Source of the DNA: Streptomyces sp. TSRI0107
Lineage (GTDB): Bacteria > Actinomycetota > Actinomycetes > Streptomycetales > Streptomycetaceae
Reading direction: 5' to 3'
Assembly: GCF_001905845.1 (NCBI RefSeq)
Contig: NZ_LIVZ01000007.1
Span: 1-64,000, forward strand
DNA length: 64,000 nt
Within the stretch, counting starts at the first letter, position 1. Every line of letters starts with the position of its first letter. The translations under genes were made by a program, and so were the position numbers. Of this stretch, positions 1 through 8,979 are shown one piece after another. Under the pieces are notes generated by a model. The model was not told where the DNA came from, did no database searches, and saw only the letters and a list, made by a program, of their open reading frames with translations.

Positions 1-187
1 TCCCCTCGCACACAGCGTCCTCGCTGTGTTTTTTCAAAGGAACCTCGACCATCGGTTGTCCGATGGACGGGGTATCAACATATCTGGCGTTGACTTTTGG
101 CACGCTGTTGAGTTCTCAAGGAACGGTCGCTTCCTTTGTACTCACCCTCTCGGGCTTTCCTCCGGGCGCTTCCCTTCGGTGTTCCAA
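1..187 (-). other. rRNA operon leader (upstream spacer of a 16S rRNA gene lying left of the window)
   Basis: Read on the minus strand, this stretch matches the conserved Streptomyces sequence that precedes 16S rRNA. It has the TTGAGAACTCAACAG block (from about 119 downwards), the CAACGCCAGATATGTTG segment, a perfect 7-bp hairpin with TTGT loop at 49-66, and the CACAGCG-AGGA-CGCTGTG hairpin at 11-28. In Streptomyces these elements sit between the rrn promoters and the mature 16S 5' end and take part in rRNA processing and antitermination. The 16S gene itself is outside the window. Identification rests on recalled similarity to rrn leaders, not on an alignment. Confidence 0.8.
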
Positions 188-216
188 ACTCTATCAGTGT
201 TTTTCCGTCTCTCTGA
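188..216 (-). promoter_or_regulatory. rRNA operon promoter, proximal
   Basis: The minus strand has a TAGAGT -10 hexamer (193-188) preceded by an A-rich segment and a weak -35 around 211-217. The CACTGATAGAGTTTGGAA context is typical of the promoter nearest 16S in Streptomyces rrn operons. The -35 is poor, as is common for regulated rrn promoters. Confidence 0.55.
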
Positions 217-325
217 CCACCCTCCCGCAGACATGCAGAAGGAGACCCCGAGATAGGATCTGACAAGTTGGGTGCCGCCGGGCAAGGACGCTCGGTCGCG
301 TCGCTCAGCCTCAAGCAGGAGTACG

Positions 326-355
326 ACTGTACACGGGGCCGTCGAGCAGGTGCAA
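326..355 (-). promoter_or_regulatory. rRNA operon promoter, distal
   Basis: The minus strand has TTGCAC (355-350), an 18-bp spacer, then TACAGT (331-326). This is a good sigma-HrdB-type promoter pointing at the rRNA leader. Multiple tandem promoters are usual for Streptomyces rrn operons. Confidence 0.6.
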
Positions 356-367
356 ATCGATGGAGGA

Positions 368-383
368 TGTGGTCTAGACCTCT
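368..383. promoter_or_regulatory. DasR-responsive element (dre) upstream of crr
   Basis: The perfect 10-bp palindrome GGTCTAGACC (371-380) lies in a 16-bp site that matches the DasR consensus ACTGGTCTAGACCAGT at 12 positions. DasR is the GntR-family N-acetylglucosamine repressor that controls pts genes in Streptomyces. The site is 113 bp upstream of the crr start, where DasR control of the PTS would be expected. It also lies 13-28 bp upstream of the -35 of the divergent rRNA promoter. Confidence 0.8.
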
Positions 384-495
384 AATCGGGCCCACTCATA
401 CGAACCGGTACTTCCTATGACATACCCTGCTGCTCAGTGCGCCGTCCGGGACAGGCAGTGACGGCCCATATATCTCCACCCCTGGGAGGTTTCCC

Positions 496-945
496 ATGAC
501 CACCGTGACCTCGCCGCTGGCAGGACGCGCCATCGGACTGGCAGCCGTGCCGGATCCGGTCTTCTCCGGGGCCATGGTCGGCCCGGGTACCGCCATCGAC
601 CCCGTGCGTGAGCCTTCCGAAGCGGTCTCGCCCGTCGACGGAGTCATCGTTTCTCTGCACCCGCACGCCTTCGTGGTCGTCGACTCGGACGGGCACGGCG
701 TGCTCACCCACCTCGGCATCGACACCGTGCAGCTCAATGGCGAGGGCTTCGAGCTGCTGGTGAACAAGGGCGACACCGTCACGCGCGGCCAGGCCGTCGT
801 GCGCTGGGACCCGGCGGCCGTCGAGGCGGCGGGCAAGTCCCCGGTCTGCCCGGTCGTGGCGCTGGAGGCCACCGCCGAGGCTCTGTCCGAGCTCCGTGAG
901 GACGGCGACGTCAAGGCCGGCGACAGTCTCTTCGTCTGGAAGTGA
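496..945 (+). CDS. crr: PTS glucose-type phosphocarrier EIIA
   Basis: Soluble EIIA of the phosphoenolpyruvate:sugar phosphotransferase system. It takes phosphate from HPr and passes it to the EIIB domain of sugar permeases, in Streptomyces mainly the GlcNAc system. The protein has 149 residues, normal for a single-domain glucose-family EIIA. The phosphorylated histidine is H72 in LTHLGIDT, and the supporting histidine is H57 in HPHAFVV. The ATG is preceded by GGGAGGT at a good distance. It is followed after 80 bp by ptsI on the same strand, the usual Streptomyces crr-ptsI pair, and a DasR site lies upstream. Nothing is odd in the coding sequence. Confidence 0.96.
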   Translation: MTTVTSPLAGRAIGLAAVPDPVFSGAMVGPGTAIDPVREPSEAVSPVDGVIVSLHPHAFVVVDSDGHGVLTHLGIDTVQLNGEGFELLVNKGDTVTRGQAVVRWDPAAVEAAGKSPVCPVVALEATAEALSELREDGDVKAGDSLFVWK

Positions 946-1025
946 CGTCACTGCCGTCTTAGGGCGGCCAGGTAGGACAACCACCGCGGCGGCGGGACCC
1001 GCCGCACTTATCGGAGACGGGTGAG

Positions 1026-2696
1026 ATGGAGACAACGCTGCGAGGCGTCGGCGTGAGCCACGGAGTGGCGATCGGCGAGGTTCGGCACATGGGAACGGCG
1101 GTGCTCGAGCCGCCGGCCAAGCAGATCCCGGCGGAGGAGGCGGAGCGTGAGCAGGGGCGCGCCCGCCAGGCCGTCGAAGCTGTGGCGGCCGACCTGATTG
1201 CGCGCGGCAATCTGGCGGGGGGCGAAGCCCAGGCGGTTCTCGAGGCTCAGGCCATGATGGCCCAGGACCCCGAGCTGATCGCTGACGTGGACCGGCGGAT
1301 CGCCGTGGGCAGCACGGCCGAGCGGGCGGTGTACGACGCGTTCGCGGCGTACCGCGATCTGCTGGCGGGTGCCGGCGAGTACCTGGCCGGTCGTGTGGCC
1401 GACCTGGACGACGTGCGGAATCGTATCGTCGCCCGGCTGCTGGGCGTGCCGATGCCGGGTGTGCCGGACAGTGACGAGCCGTACGTCCTGGTCGCCCGTG
1501 ACCTGGCGCCGGCCGACACTGCGCTGCTGGACCCGACCCTTGTGCTGGGCTTCGTGACCGAGGAGGGTGGACCGACCAGCCACAGCGCGATTCTGGCGCG
1601 GGCGCTGGGAGTGCCGGCCGTGGTGGCGCTGCCGGGTGCCGGGGAGCTCGCCGAGGGCACGGTCGTCGCGGTCGACGGCAGCACCGGTGAGATCTTCGTG
1701 AACCCCAGTGAGGACAAGAAGGCGCGGCTGACGGCCGCGGCCGCGGAGCGCAAGGCCGCGCTGGCCGCGTCGACCGGCCCGGGTGCCACCTCCGACGGTC
1801 ACAAGGTGCCGCTGCTCGCCAACATCGGCGGTCCGGCGGATGTGGCCGCCGCGGTCGAGGCGGGTGCCGAGGGTGTCGGTCTCTTCCGGACCGAGTTCCT
1901 GTTCCTGGACGACAACAAGAAGGCTCCTTCCGAGGACAAGCAGGTCGAGGCCTACCGGCAGGTGCTCGAGGTGTTCCCCGAGGGCCGGGTCGTGGTGCGC
2001 GTGCTGGACGCCGGTGCGGACAAGCCGCTGGACTTCCTGACGCCGGCGGACGAGCCGAACCCGGCGCTGGGTGTGCGTGGTCTGCGGACGCTTCTGGACC
2101 ACCCGGAGGTGCTGCGCACCCAGCTGACCGCGCTGGCGAAGGCGGCCGAGGGTCTGCCGGTCTACCTCGAGGTGATGGCCCCGATGGTGGCGGACCGTAC
2201 CGACGCCAAGGCGTTCGCCGACGCCTGCCGGGAGGCCGGGCTGCGGGCCAAGTTCGGCGCGATGGTGGAGATCCCGTCGGCCGCGCTGCGGGCGCGCTCG
2301 ATCCTTCAGGAGGTCGAGTTCCTGTCGCTGGGGACGAACGACCTCGCGCAGTACACCTTCGCCGCCGACCGCCAGGTGGGCGCGGTGTCGCGGCTGCAGG
2401 ATCCGTGGCAGCCGGCGCTGCTGGACCTGGTCGCGCTGTCTGCGGAGGCGGCCAAGGCCGAGGGCAAGAGCTGCGGTGTCTGTGGTGAGGCCGCGTCCGA
2501 CCCGCTGCTGGCCTGTGTGCTGACCGGTCTCGGTGTGACCTCCCTGTCCATGGGGGCGGCGTCCATTCCTTACGTTCGGGCGACGCTGGCGAAGTACACG
2601 CTGGCGCAGTGCGAGCGTGCGGCGGCGGCCGCGCGTGCGGCGGACACCGCCGAGGAGGCTCGCAACGCCGCTCAGGCGGTGCTGTCCGGCGAGTGA
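1026..2696 (+). CDS. ptsI: Phosphoenolpyruvate-protein phosphotransferase (PTS enzyme I)
   Basis: Cytoplasmic enzyme I, which autophosphorylates from PEP and phosphorylates HPr, the first step of all PTS transport. The 556 residues match the family length. Order of domains: HPr-binding N-terminal domain, swivelling phosphohistidine domain with H186 in GGPTSHSAIL, then a C-terminal PEP-binding barrel with GVGLFRTEFLF, SLGTNDLAQYTFAADR and the CGVCGEAASDP cysteine loop. The gene lies 80 bp downstream of crr and ends at a strong hairpin terminator. It is probably cotranscribed with crr under DasR control. Confidence 0.97.
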   Translation: METTLRGVGVSHGVAIGEVRHMGTAVLEPPAKQIPAEEAEREQGRARQAVEAVAADLIARGNLAGGEAQAVLEAQAMMAQDPELIADVDRRIAVGSTAERAVYDAFAAYRDLLAGAGEYLAGRVADLDDVRNRIVARLLGVPMPGVPDSDEPYVLVARDLAPADTALLDPTLVLGFVTEEGGPTSHSAILARALGVPAVVALPGAGELAEGTVVAVDGSTGEIFVNPSEDKKARLTAAAAERKAALAASTGPGATSDGHKVPLLANIGGPADVAAAVEAGAEGVGLFRTEFLFLDDNKKAPSEDKQVEAYRQVLEVFPEGRVVVRVLDAGADKPLDFLTPADEPNPALGVRGLRTLLDHPEVLRTQLTALAKAAEGLPVYLEVMAPMVADRTDAKAFADACREAGLRAKFGAMVEIPSAALRARSILQEVEFLSLGTNDLAQYTFAADRQVGAVSRLQDPWQPALLDLVALSAEAAKAEGKSCGVCGEAASDPLLACVLTGLGVTSLSMGAASIPYVRATLAKYTLAQCERAAAAARAADTAEEARNAAQAVLSGE

Positions 2697-2726
2697 GTCC
2701 GGCCCGGCCGGATGTCGGCGGGTGTG

Positions 2727-2760
2727 CAGGGGCGCTCCACCTTCGGGTGGGGCGCCCCTG
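2727..2760. terminator. Bidirectional terminator after ptsI
   Basis: A 15-bp stem (CAGGGGCGCTCCACC with one G-T wobble) closes on a TTCG tetraloop and lies 30 bp past the ptsI stop. There is no T-tract, as is usual in Streptomyces. It lies between the convergent ptsI and the next minus-strand gene, so it probably serves both. Confidence 0.85.
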
Positions 2761-2766
2761 GCGCGT

Positions 2767-3660
2767 TCAGTGCTGGTGGGCCGGGGCGGGGCCGTCCTCC
2801 TCTCCGAGGTCGGGGGGCTCGCAGTAGTCGACTCCCGATTCGGGGGAGATGAGGTCTCCGGTCTGGGCGTCGGTGCAGTAGGCGTCGAAGACCTCGCCGG
2901 CGGTGAGGGGTTCCAGCCGGTTGCCGCGCACGCGCCAGCCGTAGACGCGGTCGGCGGTTCCGGGGGCGGTGGTGCGCATGACGAGGCCGCCCGGGCTGTG
3001 GGTGGCGAGGCCGAGGGCCAGGACGGTGGTGAATTCGAGGGCTTCGCTCTCGTCGAGTTCGGTGGTGCCGTCGCGGTCGTCGGCGTGCAGGACGGCGACG
3101 AGGGTCTCGGCGGTGCTCGAGATGCTGCAGACGAGGTGGTGGCTCCCCTGTGGGGCTGTGTCGAGGATGCGGAGGAGGAGAGCGGAGGCGCGGGTGAAGG
3201 CGGAGCGTCCGAAGTCCTCGCCGCAGGTGGGGCAGGAGCCGAGGCGGGCGAGAAGGGTGGAGGCGTAGTCCCAGGTCGCCTGTCGTACGGCCTCGTCGAT
3301 GAGTGCGGGGACGAGGTCGGTGAGGGGCTGGCCTTCGTAGGCGATGGTGGGGCCTGTGGCGGCCAGTTCGGCTGTGAAGCGGCTCCGGCTCGACGGGATG
3401 TCCGGGTCCAGGCCTGTTTCCGCGCAGTAGTCGGCGTACTCCTGGGGGTCGAACAGGGCCACCGCTGTGTGGCTGCCCTGGGACGCTCGGATCTTGAGCA
3501 GGGCCTCGATCTGGTCCAGGTAGGTCTGGTGGTCGTCGAAGGTGAAGCTGCGGTAGCGCCGCATGGCACGGAAGTCGTGCTCGTCGGTGAGGAGCCCGAT
3601 GGTGCCGGCGATCTCGCGGCGCAGGACGCGTCGCATGGTCAGGTGGTCGGTGTGCGCCAT
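2767..3660 (-). CDS. Conserved hypothetical protein
   Basis: Function not recognised. The 297-residue soluble protein has no signal peptide or membrane segment. It contains a CPTCGEDF pair of cysteines near the middle, which may bind metal, and an acidic C-terminus ending in HQH. I place the start at the ATG at 3660, which follows a strong AGGGGGAA ribosome site; an upstream in-frame start would lack one. It is convergent with ptsI and shares its terminator. Similar proteins are, as far as I recall, limited to actinomycetes. Confidence 0.85.
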   Translation of the reverse strand: MAHTDHLTMRRVLRREIAGTIGLLTDEHDFRAMRRYRSFTFDDHQTYLDQIEALLKIRASQGSHTAVALFDPQEYADYCAETGLDPDIPSSRSRFTAELAATGPTIAYEGQPLTDLVPALIDEAVRQATWDYASTLLARLGSCPTCGEDFGRSAFTRASALLLRILDTAPQGSHHLVCSISSTAETLVAVLHADDRDGTTELDESEALEFTTVLALGLATHSPGGLVMRTTAPGTADRVYGWRVRGNRLEPLTAGEVFDAYCTDAQTGDLISPESGVDYCEPPDLGEEDGPAPAHQH

Positions 3661-3846
3661 GTTTCCCCCTGTGCGCAGTCGATCAATGCTCACTCACAGT
3701 AACTGGTGGCACTGACAACGGGCTTCGCGTGACGCTGGACGCGACCGAGCGAGGGGGGAAAGTGCAGGTCAACGCAGTCGCCTCGGGCTCGGTGTGGTGG
3801 TCGGCGAGCCCGAGGCCGTCTGCGGAGAGTGGCCGGCGTCGGGGCG

Positions 3847-5814
3847 TCAGGCGCGCTTGCGGGCCAGGTCCTCGTAGAAGTGCAGCAGGTCGAGGTTGTC
3901 GATGGAGCCCGGGTTGACCGCCTTCTCCAGTGGTGTGCCCTGGAGGAGGCGCTTGACCGGGACCTCGATGCGCTTGCCGGTGAGGGTGTGCGGGATGCCG
4001 GGCACCTCGATGATCTCGTCGGGGAGGTGGCGCGGTGAGAGCTCGGCGCGGATGGTCTGCTTGATCCGGTCGAGGAGGTCGTCGTCGAGCGCGGCTCCGG
4101 GGGCGAGGTGCACGAAGAGGGGCATCCAGTAGCCGCCGTCGGGTTGCTCGATGCCGATGACGAGCGATTCCTTGATCTCGGGGAGGCGTTCGACGGCCTC
4201 GTAGATGTCGGCCGACCCCATGCGCACGCCCTGCCGGTTGAGTGTGGAGTCGGAGCGGCCGTGGATGATCACGGAGCCGCGGGAGGTGACGGTGATCCAG
4301 TCGCCGTGGCGCCACACGCCGGGGTAGGTGTCGAAGTAGCTGTCGTGGTAGCGGCTGCCGTCGGGGTCGTTCCAGAAGTAGATCGGCATGGACGGCATGG
4401 GGTTGGTGACCACCAGCTCGCCGACCTCGTCGGTCAGTGGGTTGCCGCTCGGGTCCCAGGACTGCAGGTCGGTGCCGAGCCCGGGTGCCTGGAGTTCGCC
4501 GATGTGCACGGGGAGCGTGGGGACGGCGCCGGCGAAGCAGGAGCAGACGTCGGTGCCGCCGCTGACGGAGGCGATCCACAGGTCGTCGCGGACCTCGTCG
4601 TGCAGCCAGCGGAAGCCGTCGGGCGGCAGCGGGGAGCCGGTGGTCGCCACGCAGCGCACCGCGGAGAGGTCGTAGTCCCGTCCGGGGTGCACCTCCGCCT
4701 TGCGGCATGCCATGACGTAGGCCGCGGAGGTGCCGTAGAGGGTGGCTCGGGTGCGTTCGGCGATCCGCCACTGGGCGCCGGTGTCGGGGTATCCGGGGCT
4801 GCCGTCGTAGAGGACGATCGTGGTGCCGGTGAGGAGGCCGGAGACGAGGAAGTTCCACATCATCCAGCCCGTCGAGGTGTACCAGAAGAAACGGTCCTCG
4901 GGGCCCAGGTCGCAGTGCAGGCCGAGCTGCTTCAGGTGCTCGACGAGGATGCCGCCCTGGGACTGGACGATCGGCTTGGGCAGGCCGGTGGTGCCGGAGG
5001 AGTACAGCACCCACAGGGGGTGGTCGAAGGGGACCTGTTCGAAGTCGGGTTCCACTTCGGCGCTCGTCAGTGCCGACCATTCCACGGCTCCGGCGGGGGC
5101 GTCGGTGCCGAGGAGGGGGATGTGGACGACGGCTCGGAGGGTGGGCAGCTCGCGGCGCAGTTCGGCGACGATGTCGCGGCGGTCGTGCTGCTTGCCGCCG
5201 TAGCGGTAGCCGTCGACGGTGAACAGGACGACGGGTTCGACCTGCTGGAAGCGGTCCAGGACGCTGCGGGCGCCGAAGTCGGGGGCGCAGGAAGTCCAGA
5301 CGCCGCCCACCGCGGCGGTGGCCAGGAGCGCGACGACGGCTTCGGGGATGTTGGGCAGGTAGCCGCTGACGCGGTCGCCGGGGCGCACGCCGAGGGAGCG
5401 CAGTTCGGCGGCCAGGGAACCCACCTGGCGGCGCAGCTCGCGCCAGGTCACCGCGCGGGGCTCGTGGGTTTCGTCGACGCAGAGGAGGGCGGGTTCGTCC
5501 GCGCGGGTCGCGGTCGCGCGGAGCGCGTGCTCGGCGTAGTTGAGGGTCGCGTCGGGGAACCACTGGGCGCCGGGCATGGTGCGATCGCCCAGCACGCGCG
5601 CGTAGGGGGTGGAGAAGCGGACGTCGAACCATTCGGTGACGGCTTTCCAGAACGTGTCCAGCTCGTCGACGGACCAGCGGTGCAGTGCGGCGTAGCCGCC
5701 CTCGGCGGGGGCGCCGTGGTGCTCGGCGGCCCAGGCCTGGAATCTGGTGACCTGTGCCTGGGCGATGCGTTCCGGATCTGGCTGCCAGAGCGGCTGCGGG
5801 TTGACGGTCGACAT
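3847..5814 (-). CDS. Acetoacetate--CoA ligase (acetoacetyl-CoA synthetase)
   Basis: ATP-dependent activation of acetoacetate to acetoacetyl-CoA with AMP and pyrophosphate release, feeding ketone-body and short-chain acyl metabolism. The 655 residues match the acetoacetyl-CoA synthetase branch of the ANL superfamily. Visible features are the P-loop-like YSSGTTGLPK at 271-280, the GGTDVCSCF core, the hinge region, and the catalytic C-terminal lysine in TLTGKRIEVPVK, about residue 614. The ATG opens the gene in a divergent region shared with the GH31 gene. It stands alone on its strand, so it is probably monocistronic. Confidence 0.93.
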   Translation of the reverse strand: MSTVNPQPLWQPDPERIAQAQVTRFQAWAAEHHGAPAEGGYAALHRWSVDELDTFWKAVTEWFDVRFSTPYARVLGDRTMPGAQWFPDATLNYAEHALRATATRADEPALLCVDETHEPRAVTWRELRRQVGSLAAELRSLGVRPGDRVSGYLPNIPEAVVALLATAAVGGVWTSCAPDFGARSVLDRFQQVEPVVLFTVDGYRYGGKQHDRRDIVAELRRELPTLRAVVHIPLLGTDAPAGAVEWSALTSAEVEPDFEQVPFDHPLWVLYSSGTTGLPKPIVQSQGGILVEHLKQLGLHCDLGPEDRFFWYTSTGWMMWNFLVSGLLTGTTIVLYDGSPGYPDTGAQWRIAERTRATLYGTSAAYVMACRKAEVHPGRDYDLSAVRCVATTGSPLPPDGFRWLHDEVRDDLWIASVSGGTDVCSCFAGAVPTLPVHIGELQAPGLGTDLQSWDPSGNPLTDEVGELVVTNPMPSMPIYFWNDPDGSRYHDSYFDTYPGVWRHGDWITVTSRGSVIIHGRSDSTLNRQGVRMGSADIYEAVERLPEIKESLVIGIEQPDGGYWMPLFVHLAPGAALDDDLLDRIKQTIRAELSPRHLPDEIIEVPGIPHTLTGKRIEVPVKRLLQGTPLEKAVNPGSIDNLDLLHFYEDLARKRA

Positions 5815-6026
5815 GGGCGGCTCCCGGACTGTGCGCGTCGTGTGCGTCCTCCGCGCACGGGCTGGGGTGTGCGCGTGACGCGGCTGACACGGACGATGCC
5901 ATGTGATCGATTTCTACACCAGGGTCCGCCCCACATACTCCGTGTCGTGAAGATGTGGTCCTGGCACGGGTGAACGGAAGTTGAACGGGACGCGCGCGTC
6001 GGCCGGACAGTGGCAGGGTGAGCAGC

Positions 6027-8405
6027 ATGGACGGTCGTGACCTGGTGCGTTCGATAAAGGCGGTCGGTTCATTGGGGGCGGCGCAGGGGTTGCGTACCGT
6101 ACGGGCGGCGTGGCGCCGGAGCCGTGCCGATGCTGCGGGGCTGCCGCCGCGCGGTGTGGAGCGCGCGCGGGTGCCCGGCGTGCTGCGGGGGGCGGAGCCG
6201 GGCCCCGGTGGGGGCATTCTGCGGTTCGACCGTTCCGAGCTGCGGATCACCGTGACGGTGAGCGGGGCGGTGTTCTGGGGCTGGGACGGGGCCGGTCCGG
6301 AGCCGTCGTACGCGCTCGCGGGACGCTGTCCGGAGCCTGATCCGCGGGCCGTGCTGGAGCCCGACAAGGACGGTGGCTGGCGGGTCGTGGCCGAGCGCAT
6401 GACGGTCGTGGTCTCGCGGCACGGGGCGGTCGAGGTGCGGACACCGGGCGGGGTGACCCTGCGTCGTGATCTGCCGCCCCGGTGGTGGGAGCCGGTCGGC
6501 GGGGGCGGGGCGCGCTGGATGCAGCGGTCGGAGGTGGCCGCGGACGCGCGGTTCTTCGGGCTGGGCGGGCGGGCATCGGGGCCTCGGCTGCGGGACGGCG
6601 TGTACCGGCTCTGGAACACCGACCCGGGGCATGCCTTCGGCCCCGGGGACGATCCGCTGTACGTCACGATGCCGGTGCAGCTGGTGGTGGCGGACGTGGG
6701 GACGCATCTGATGTTCCACGACACCACGTGGGACGGCACCGTGCTGCTGCGGGAGGGCGAGGAGGGCGCGGGTTCCGGGCACGACCGGGCCGGTGCGAGC
6801 GAGCTGCGGATGGACGGTGGCCCGCTGCGCTGCTGGGTGATGGTGGGGACCCCCGCGCGCGTGCTGCTCACCTGGGCCTCGCTGACGGGGGCGCCCGCGC
6901 TGCCGCCGGCCTGGGCGCTCGGCCACCATCACGCGCGGTGGGGTTTCGGCAGCGAGCAGGAGGTGCGGCGGATCGTCGCGGGGTACCAGGAGCGTGGTCT
7001 GCCCCTGGACGCGGTGCATCTGGACATCGATCACTACGAGGAGCACCGGGTCTTCACCGTCGATCCCGACCGCTTCCCGAAGCTGCCGCAGCTGGCCGAG
7101 GAGCTGCGGCGCGACGGCGTCCGGCTGGTGTCGATCGTCGACCCGGCGGTGAAGGCCGAGCCGGGCGACGCCGTGTACGACGGCGGCGCGGCGGAGGAGG
7201 CGTTCGTGCGGGACGCCTCTGGACGGACCGTCCGGGGCGTCGTCTGGGCCGGGGAGTCGGTGTTCCCGGACTTCACGCACGCGCGCGTGCGGCGGTGGTG
7301 GGGACGTCTCTACGAGGAGCGGCTGGCCCAGGGCTTCTCCGGCTTCTGGCACGACATGAACGAGCCGACGTCGTTCGCCGCGTTCGGGGAGACGACGCTG
7401 CCGCGTTCGGCACGGCACTGTCTGGAGGGGCGCGGGGGCGACCATCGCGAGGCGCACAACGTGTACGCGCTGTGCATGGCGAGGGCCGCGTACGAGGGGC
7501 TGGCCGAGCTGGCGCCGGGACAGCGCCCGTTCGTCTTCTCGCGCTCCGGCTGGGCCGGTATGCAGCGCTACGGCGGGACGTGGTCGGGTGATGTGGCGAC
7601 GGGCTGGCCGGGGCTGCGGGCGTCGCTGTCCCTGGTGATGGGGCTGGGGCTGTGCGGGGTGCCGTACTCGGGTCCCGACGTGGGCGGTTACGACGGGAGT
7701 CCGTCGCCCGAGCTGTATCTGCGCTGGTTCCAGCTGGGCGCGTATCTGCCGCTGTTCCGGACCCACGCGAGTATGCGGGCGGGGCGCAGGGAGCCGTGGG
7801 AGTTCGGCCCCGAGGTGCTGGAGCACGCGCGCGTGGCGCTGCTGGAGCGTCGCCGGCTGCTGCCGTACTTCGTGACGCTGGCGCATCTGGCGCGGCGTAC
7901 CGGGGCTCCTTATGTGCGGCCTTTGTGGTGGGGGGCGCCGGAGGACCGGGCGCTGCGGGACTGCGAGGACGCCTTCCTGCTCGGTGACTGTCTGCTGGTG
8001 GCGCCGGTGCTCGACCCGGGGACGGACCGGCGGGCGGTGCAGCTGCCGCGGGGGCGGTGGTACGACACGGTGACGGAGCGGGCGTACGAGGGGCCGGCGC
8101 AGGTGCTCATGGAGGCGCCCTTGTCGCGTGTCCCGGTATTCGCGCGTGCGGGCTCGGTCGTCCCCGTACGGGGCGACGACGGTGGGCTGGAGCTGGAGGT
8201 GTGGGCTCCCGCGCCGGGGCGTACCGGGGGCGGGCTGGTGGTGCCGGACGCCGGGGAGGGCCGGCAGGAGCCGGAGATCGAGCGCTATGTGACCCGCCGG
8301 GCGGGCCGGCGGGTGGTGGTCGAGCGGGAGGGCGAGGGCGGCATGGGCGAGCCGTTCTACCCGGTGCGGGTGCGCGGGACTCGGGCGGACCGGCCTCAGA
8401 CGTAG
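6027..8405 (+). CDS. Glycoside hydrolase family 31 (alpha-glucosidase/alpha-xylosidase type)
   Basis: Retaining alpha-glycosidase acting on alpha-glucosides or alpha-xylosides; the exact substrate cannot be read from sequence. The protein has 792 residues and lacks a secretion signal, so it is probably cytoplasmic. The family nucleophile is D443 in FWHDMNEPTSF, and the acid/base is D522 in GGTWSGDVATGW. An N-terminal beta-sandwich precedes the barrel, and beta-domains follow. I prefer the ATG at 6027 with AGGGTGAG upstream; a GTG at 6018 in the same frame is possible. It is divergent from acetoacetyl-CoA synthetase, and its last codons run into the convergent NUDIX gene. Confidence 0.93.
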   Translation: MDGRDLVRSIKAVGSLGAAQGLRTVRAAWRRSRADAAGLPPRGVERARVPGVLRGAEPGPGGGILRFDRSELRITVTVSGAVFWGWDGAGPEPSYALAGRCPEPDPRAVLEPDKDGGWRVVAERMTVVVSRHGAVEVRTPGGVTLRRDLPPRWWEPVGGGGARWMQRSEVAADARFFGLGGRASGPRLRDGVYRLWNTDPGHAFGPGDDPLYVTMPVQLVVADVGTHLMFHDTTWDGTVLLREGEEGAGSGHDRAGASELRMDGGPLRCWVMVGTPARVLLTWASLTGAPALPPAWALGHHHARWGFGSEQEVRRIVAGYQERGLPLDAVHLDIDHYEEHRVFTVDPDRFPKLPQLAEELRRDGVRLVSIVDPAVKAEPGDAVYDGGAAEEAFVRDASGRTVRGVVWAGESVFPDFTHARVRRWWGRLYEERLAQGFSGFWHDMNEPTSFAAFGETTLPRSARHCLEGRGGDHREAHNVYALCMARAAYEGLAELAPGQRPFVFSRSGWAGMQRYGGTWSGDVATGWPGLRASLSLVMGLGLCGVPYSGPDVGGYDGSPSPELYLRWFQLGAYLPLFRTHASMRAGRREPWEFGPEVLEHARVALLERRRLLPYFVTLAHLARRTGAPYVRPLWWGAPEDRALRDCEDAFLLGDCLLVAPVLDPGTDRRAVQLPRGRWYDTVTERAYEGPAQVLMEAPLSRVPVFARAGSVVPVRGDDGGLELEVWAPAPGRTGGGLVVPDAGEGRQEPEIERYVTRRAGRRVVVEREGEGGMGEPFYPVRVRGTRADRPQT

Positions 8406-8932
8406 CGGCCCTCGAACCAGGCCCGCGCGACGAGGGTGTGCAGGGGGAAGGCCAGCTCCTCTGGCCTGCGCAGGAGGTGCCAGCCGCCTGTCTCGTCGGT
8501 GACGGCGGAGGCGGGCAGGCCGTCGGCGGGCCGCTCCGGGAGGAGCCCGAACAGCAGCAGGTGGCCGTCGGGAGAGCTCATGGCGTCGATGAGCCGCACG
8601 TCGCGGGCCGCGGCGTCGATACCGGTCTCCTCCCCGAGCTCGCGGACGACGGCCTGGCGCCAGTCCTCTCGGTCGTCGATGTAGCCGCCGGGCAACGCGA
8701 TGCCTCCCCGCGCGGGGGCGATGGTGCGGGTGATGACGACCAGGGCGGTGCCCTGGGTGTCGTAGACGGGCTGGACGGCTACCGCGACCGGCAGTGGGTT
8801 GCGGTAGGCGACGGTGCCGCAGGCCGGGCAGGTGCGGGGCCAGCCGGAGACGCCCTCTCCATAGGGCGATCCGCAGCTCGAACAGTGGGAGCCCGGCACG
8901 GAGTTGAGGTTGGGGGTTTGGGTTTCGGACAC
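8396..8932 (-). CDS. NUDIX hydrolase with N-terminal zinc ribbon
   Basis: Hydrolase of nucleoside diphosphate-X compounds, substrate unknown. The 178-residue protein has a four-cysteine zinc ribbon (C17, C20, C35, C38), then a complete Nudix box from about residue 82 (GX5EX7RELXEEXGI form). The zinc ribbon resembles that of the NADH pyrophosphatase NudC group, but the protein is shorter. The start is a GTG at 8932 with no visible ribosome site; a TACAGT hexamer ends 8 bp upstream, so the mRNA may be leaderless. The 3' end overlaps the convergent GH31 gene by 10 bp. Confidence 0.9.
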   Translation of the reverse strand: MSETQTPNLNSVPGSHCSSCGSPYGEGVSGWPRTCPACGTVAYRNPLPVAVAVQPVYDTQGTALVVITRTIAPARGGIALPGGYIDDREDWRQAVVRELGEETGIDAAARDVRLIDAMSSPDGHLLLFGLLPERPADGLPASAVTDETGGWHLLRRPEELAFPLHTLVARAWFEGRYV

Positions 8933-8979
8933 GCCGCGGACTGTATCCGATCGCGGAGAGGGCGTCGTGGGGCGGAGGC

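Noticed and set aside
1008..3569. 853-codon open frame on the minus strand across ptsI
   Set aside because: Shadow frame of GC-rich coding DNA; ptsI on the plus strand has full family homology and the antisense product is arginine/histidine-rich without motifs.
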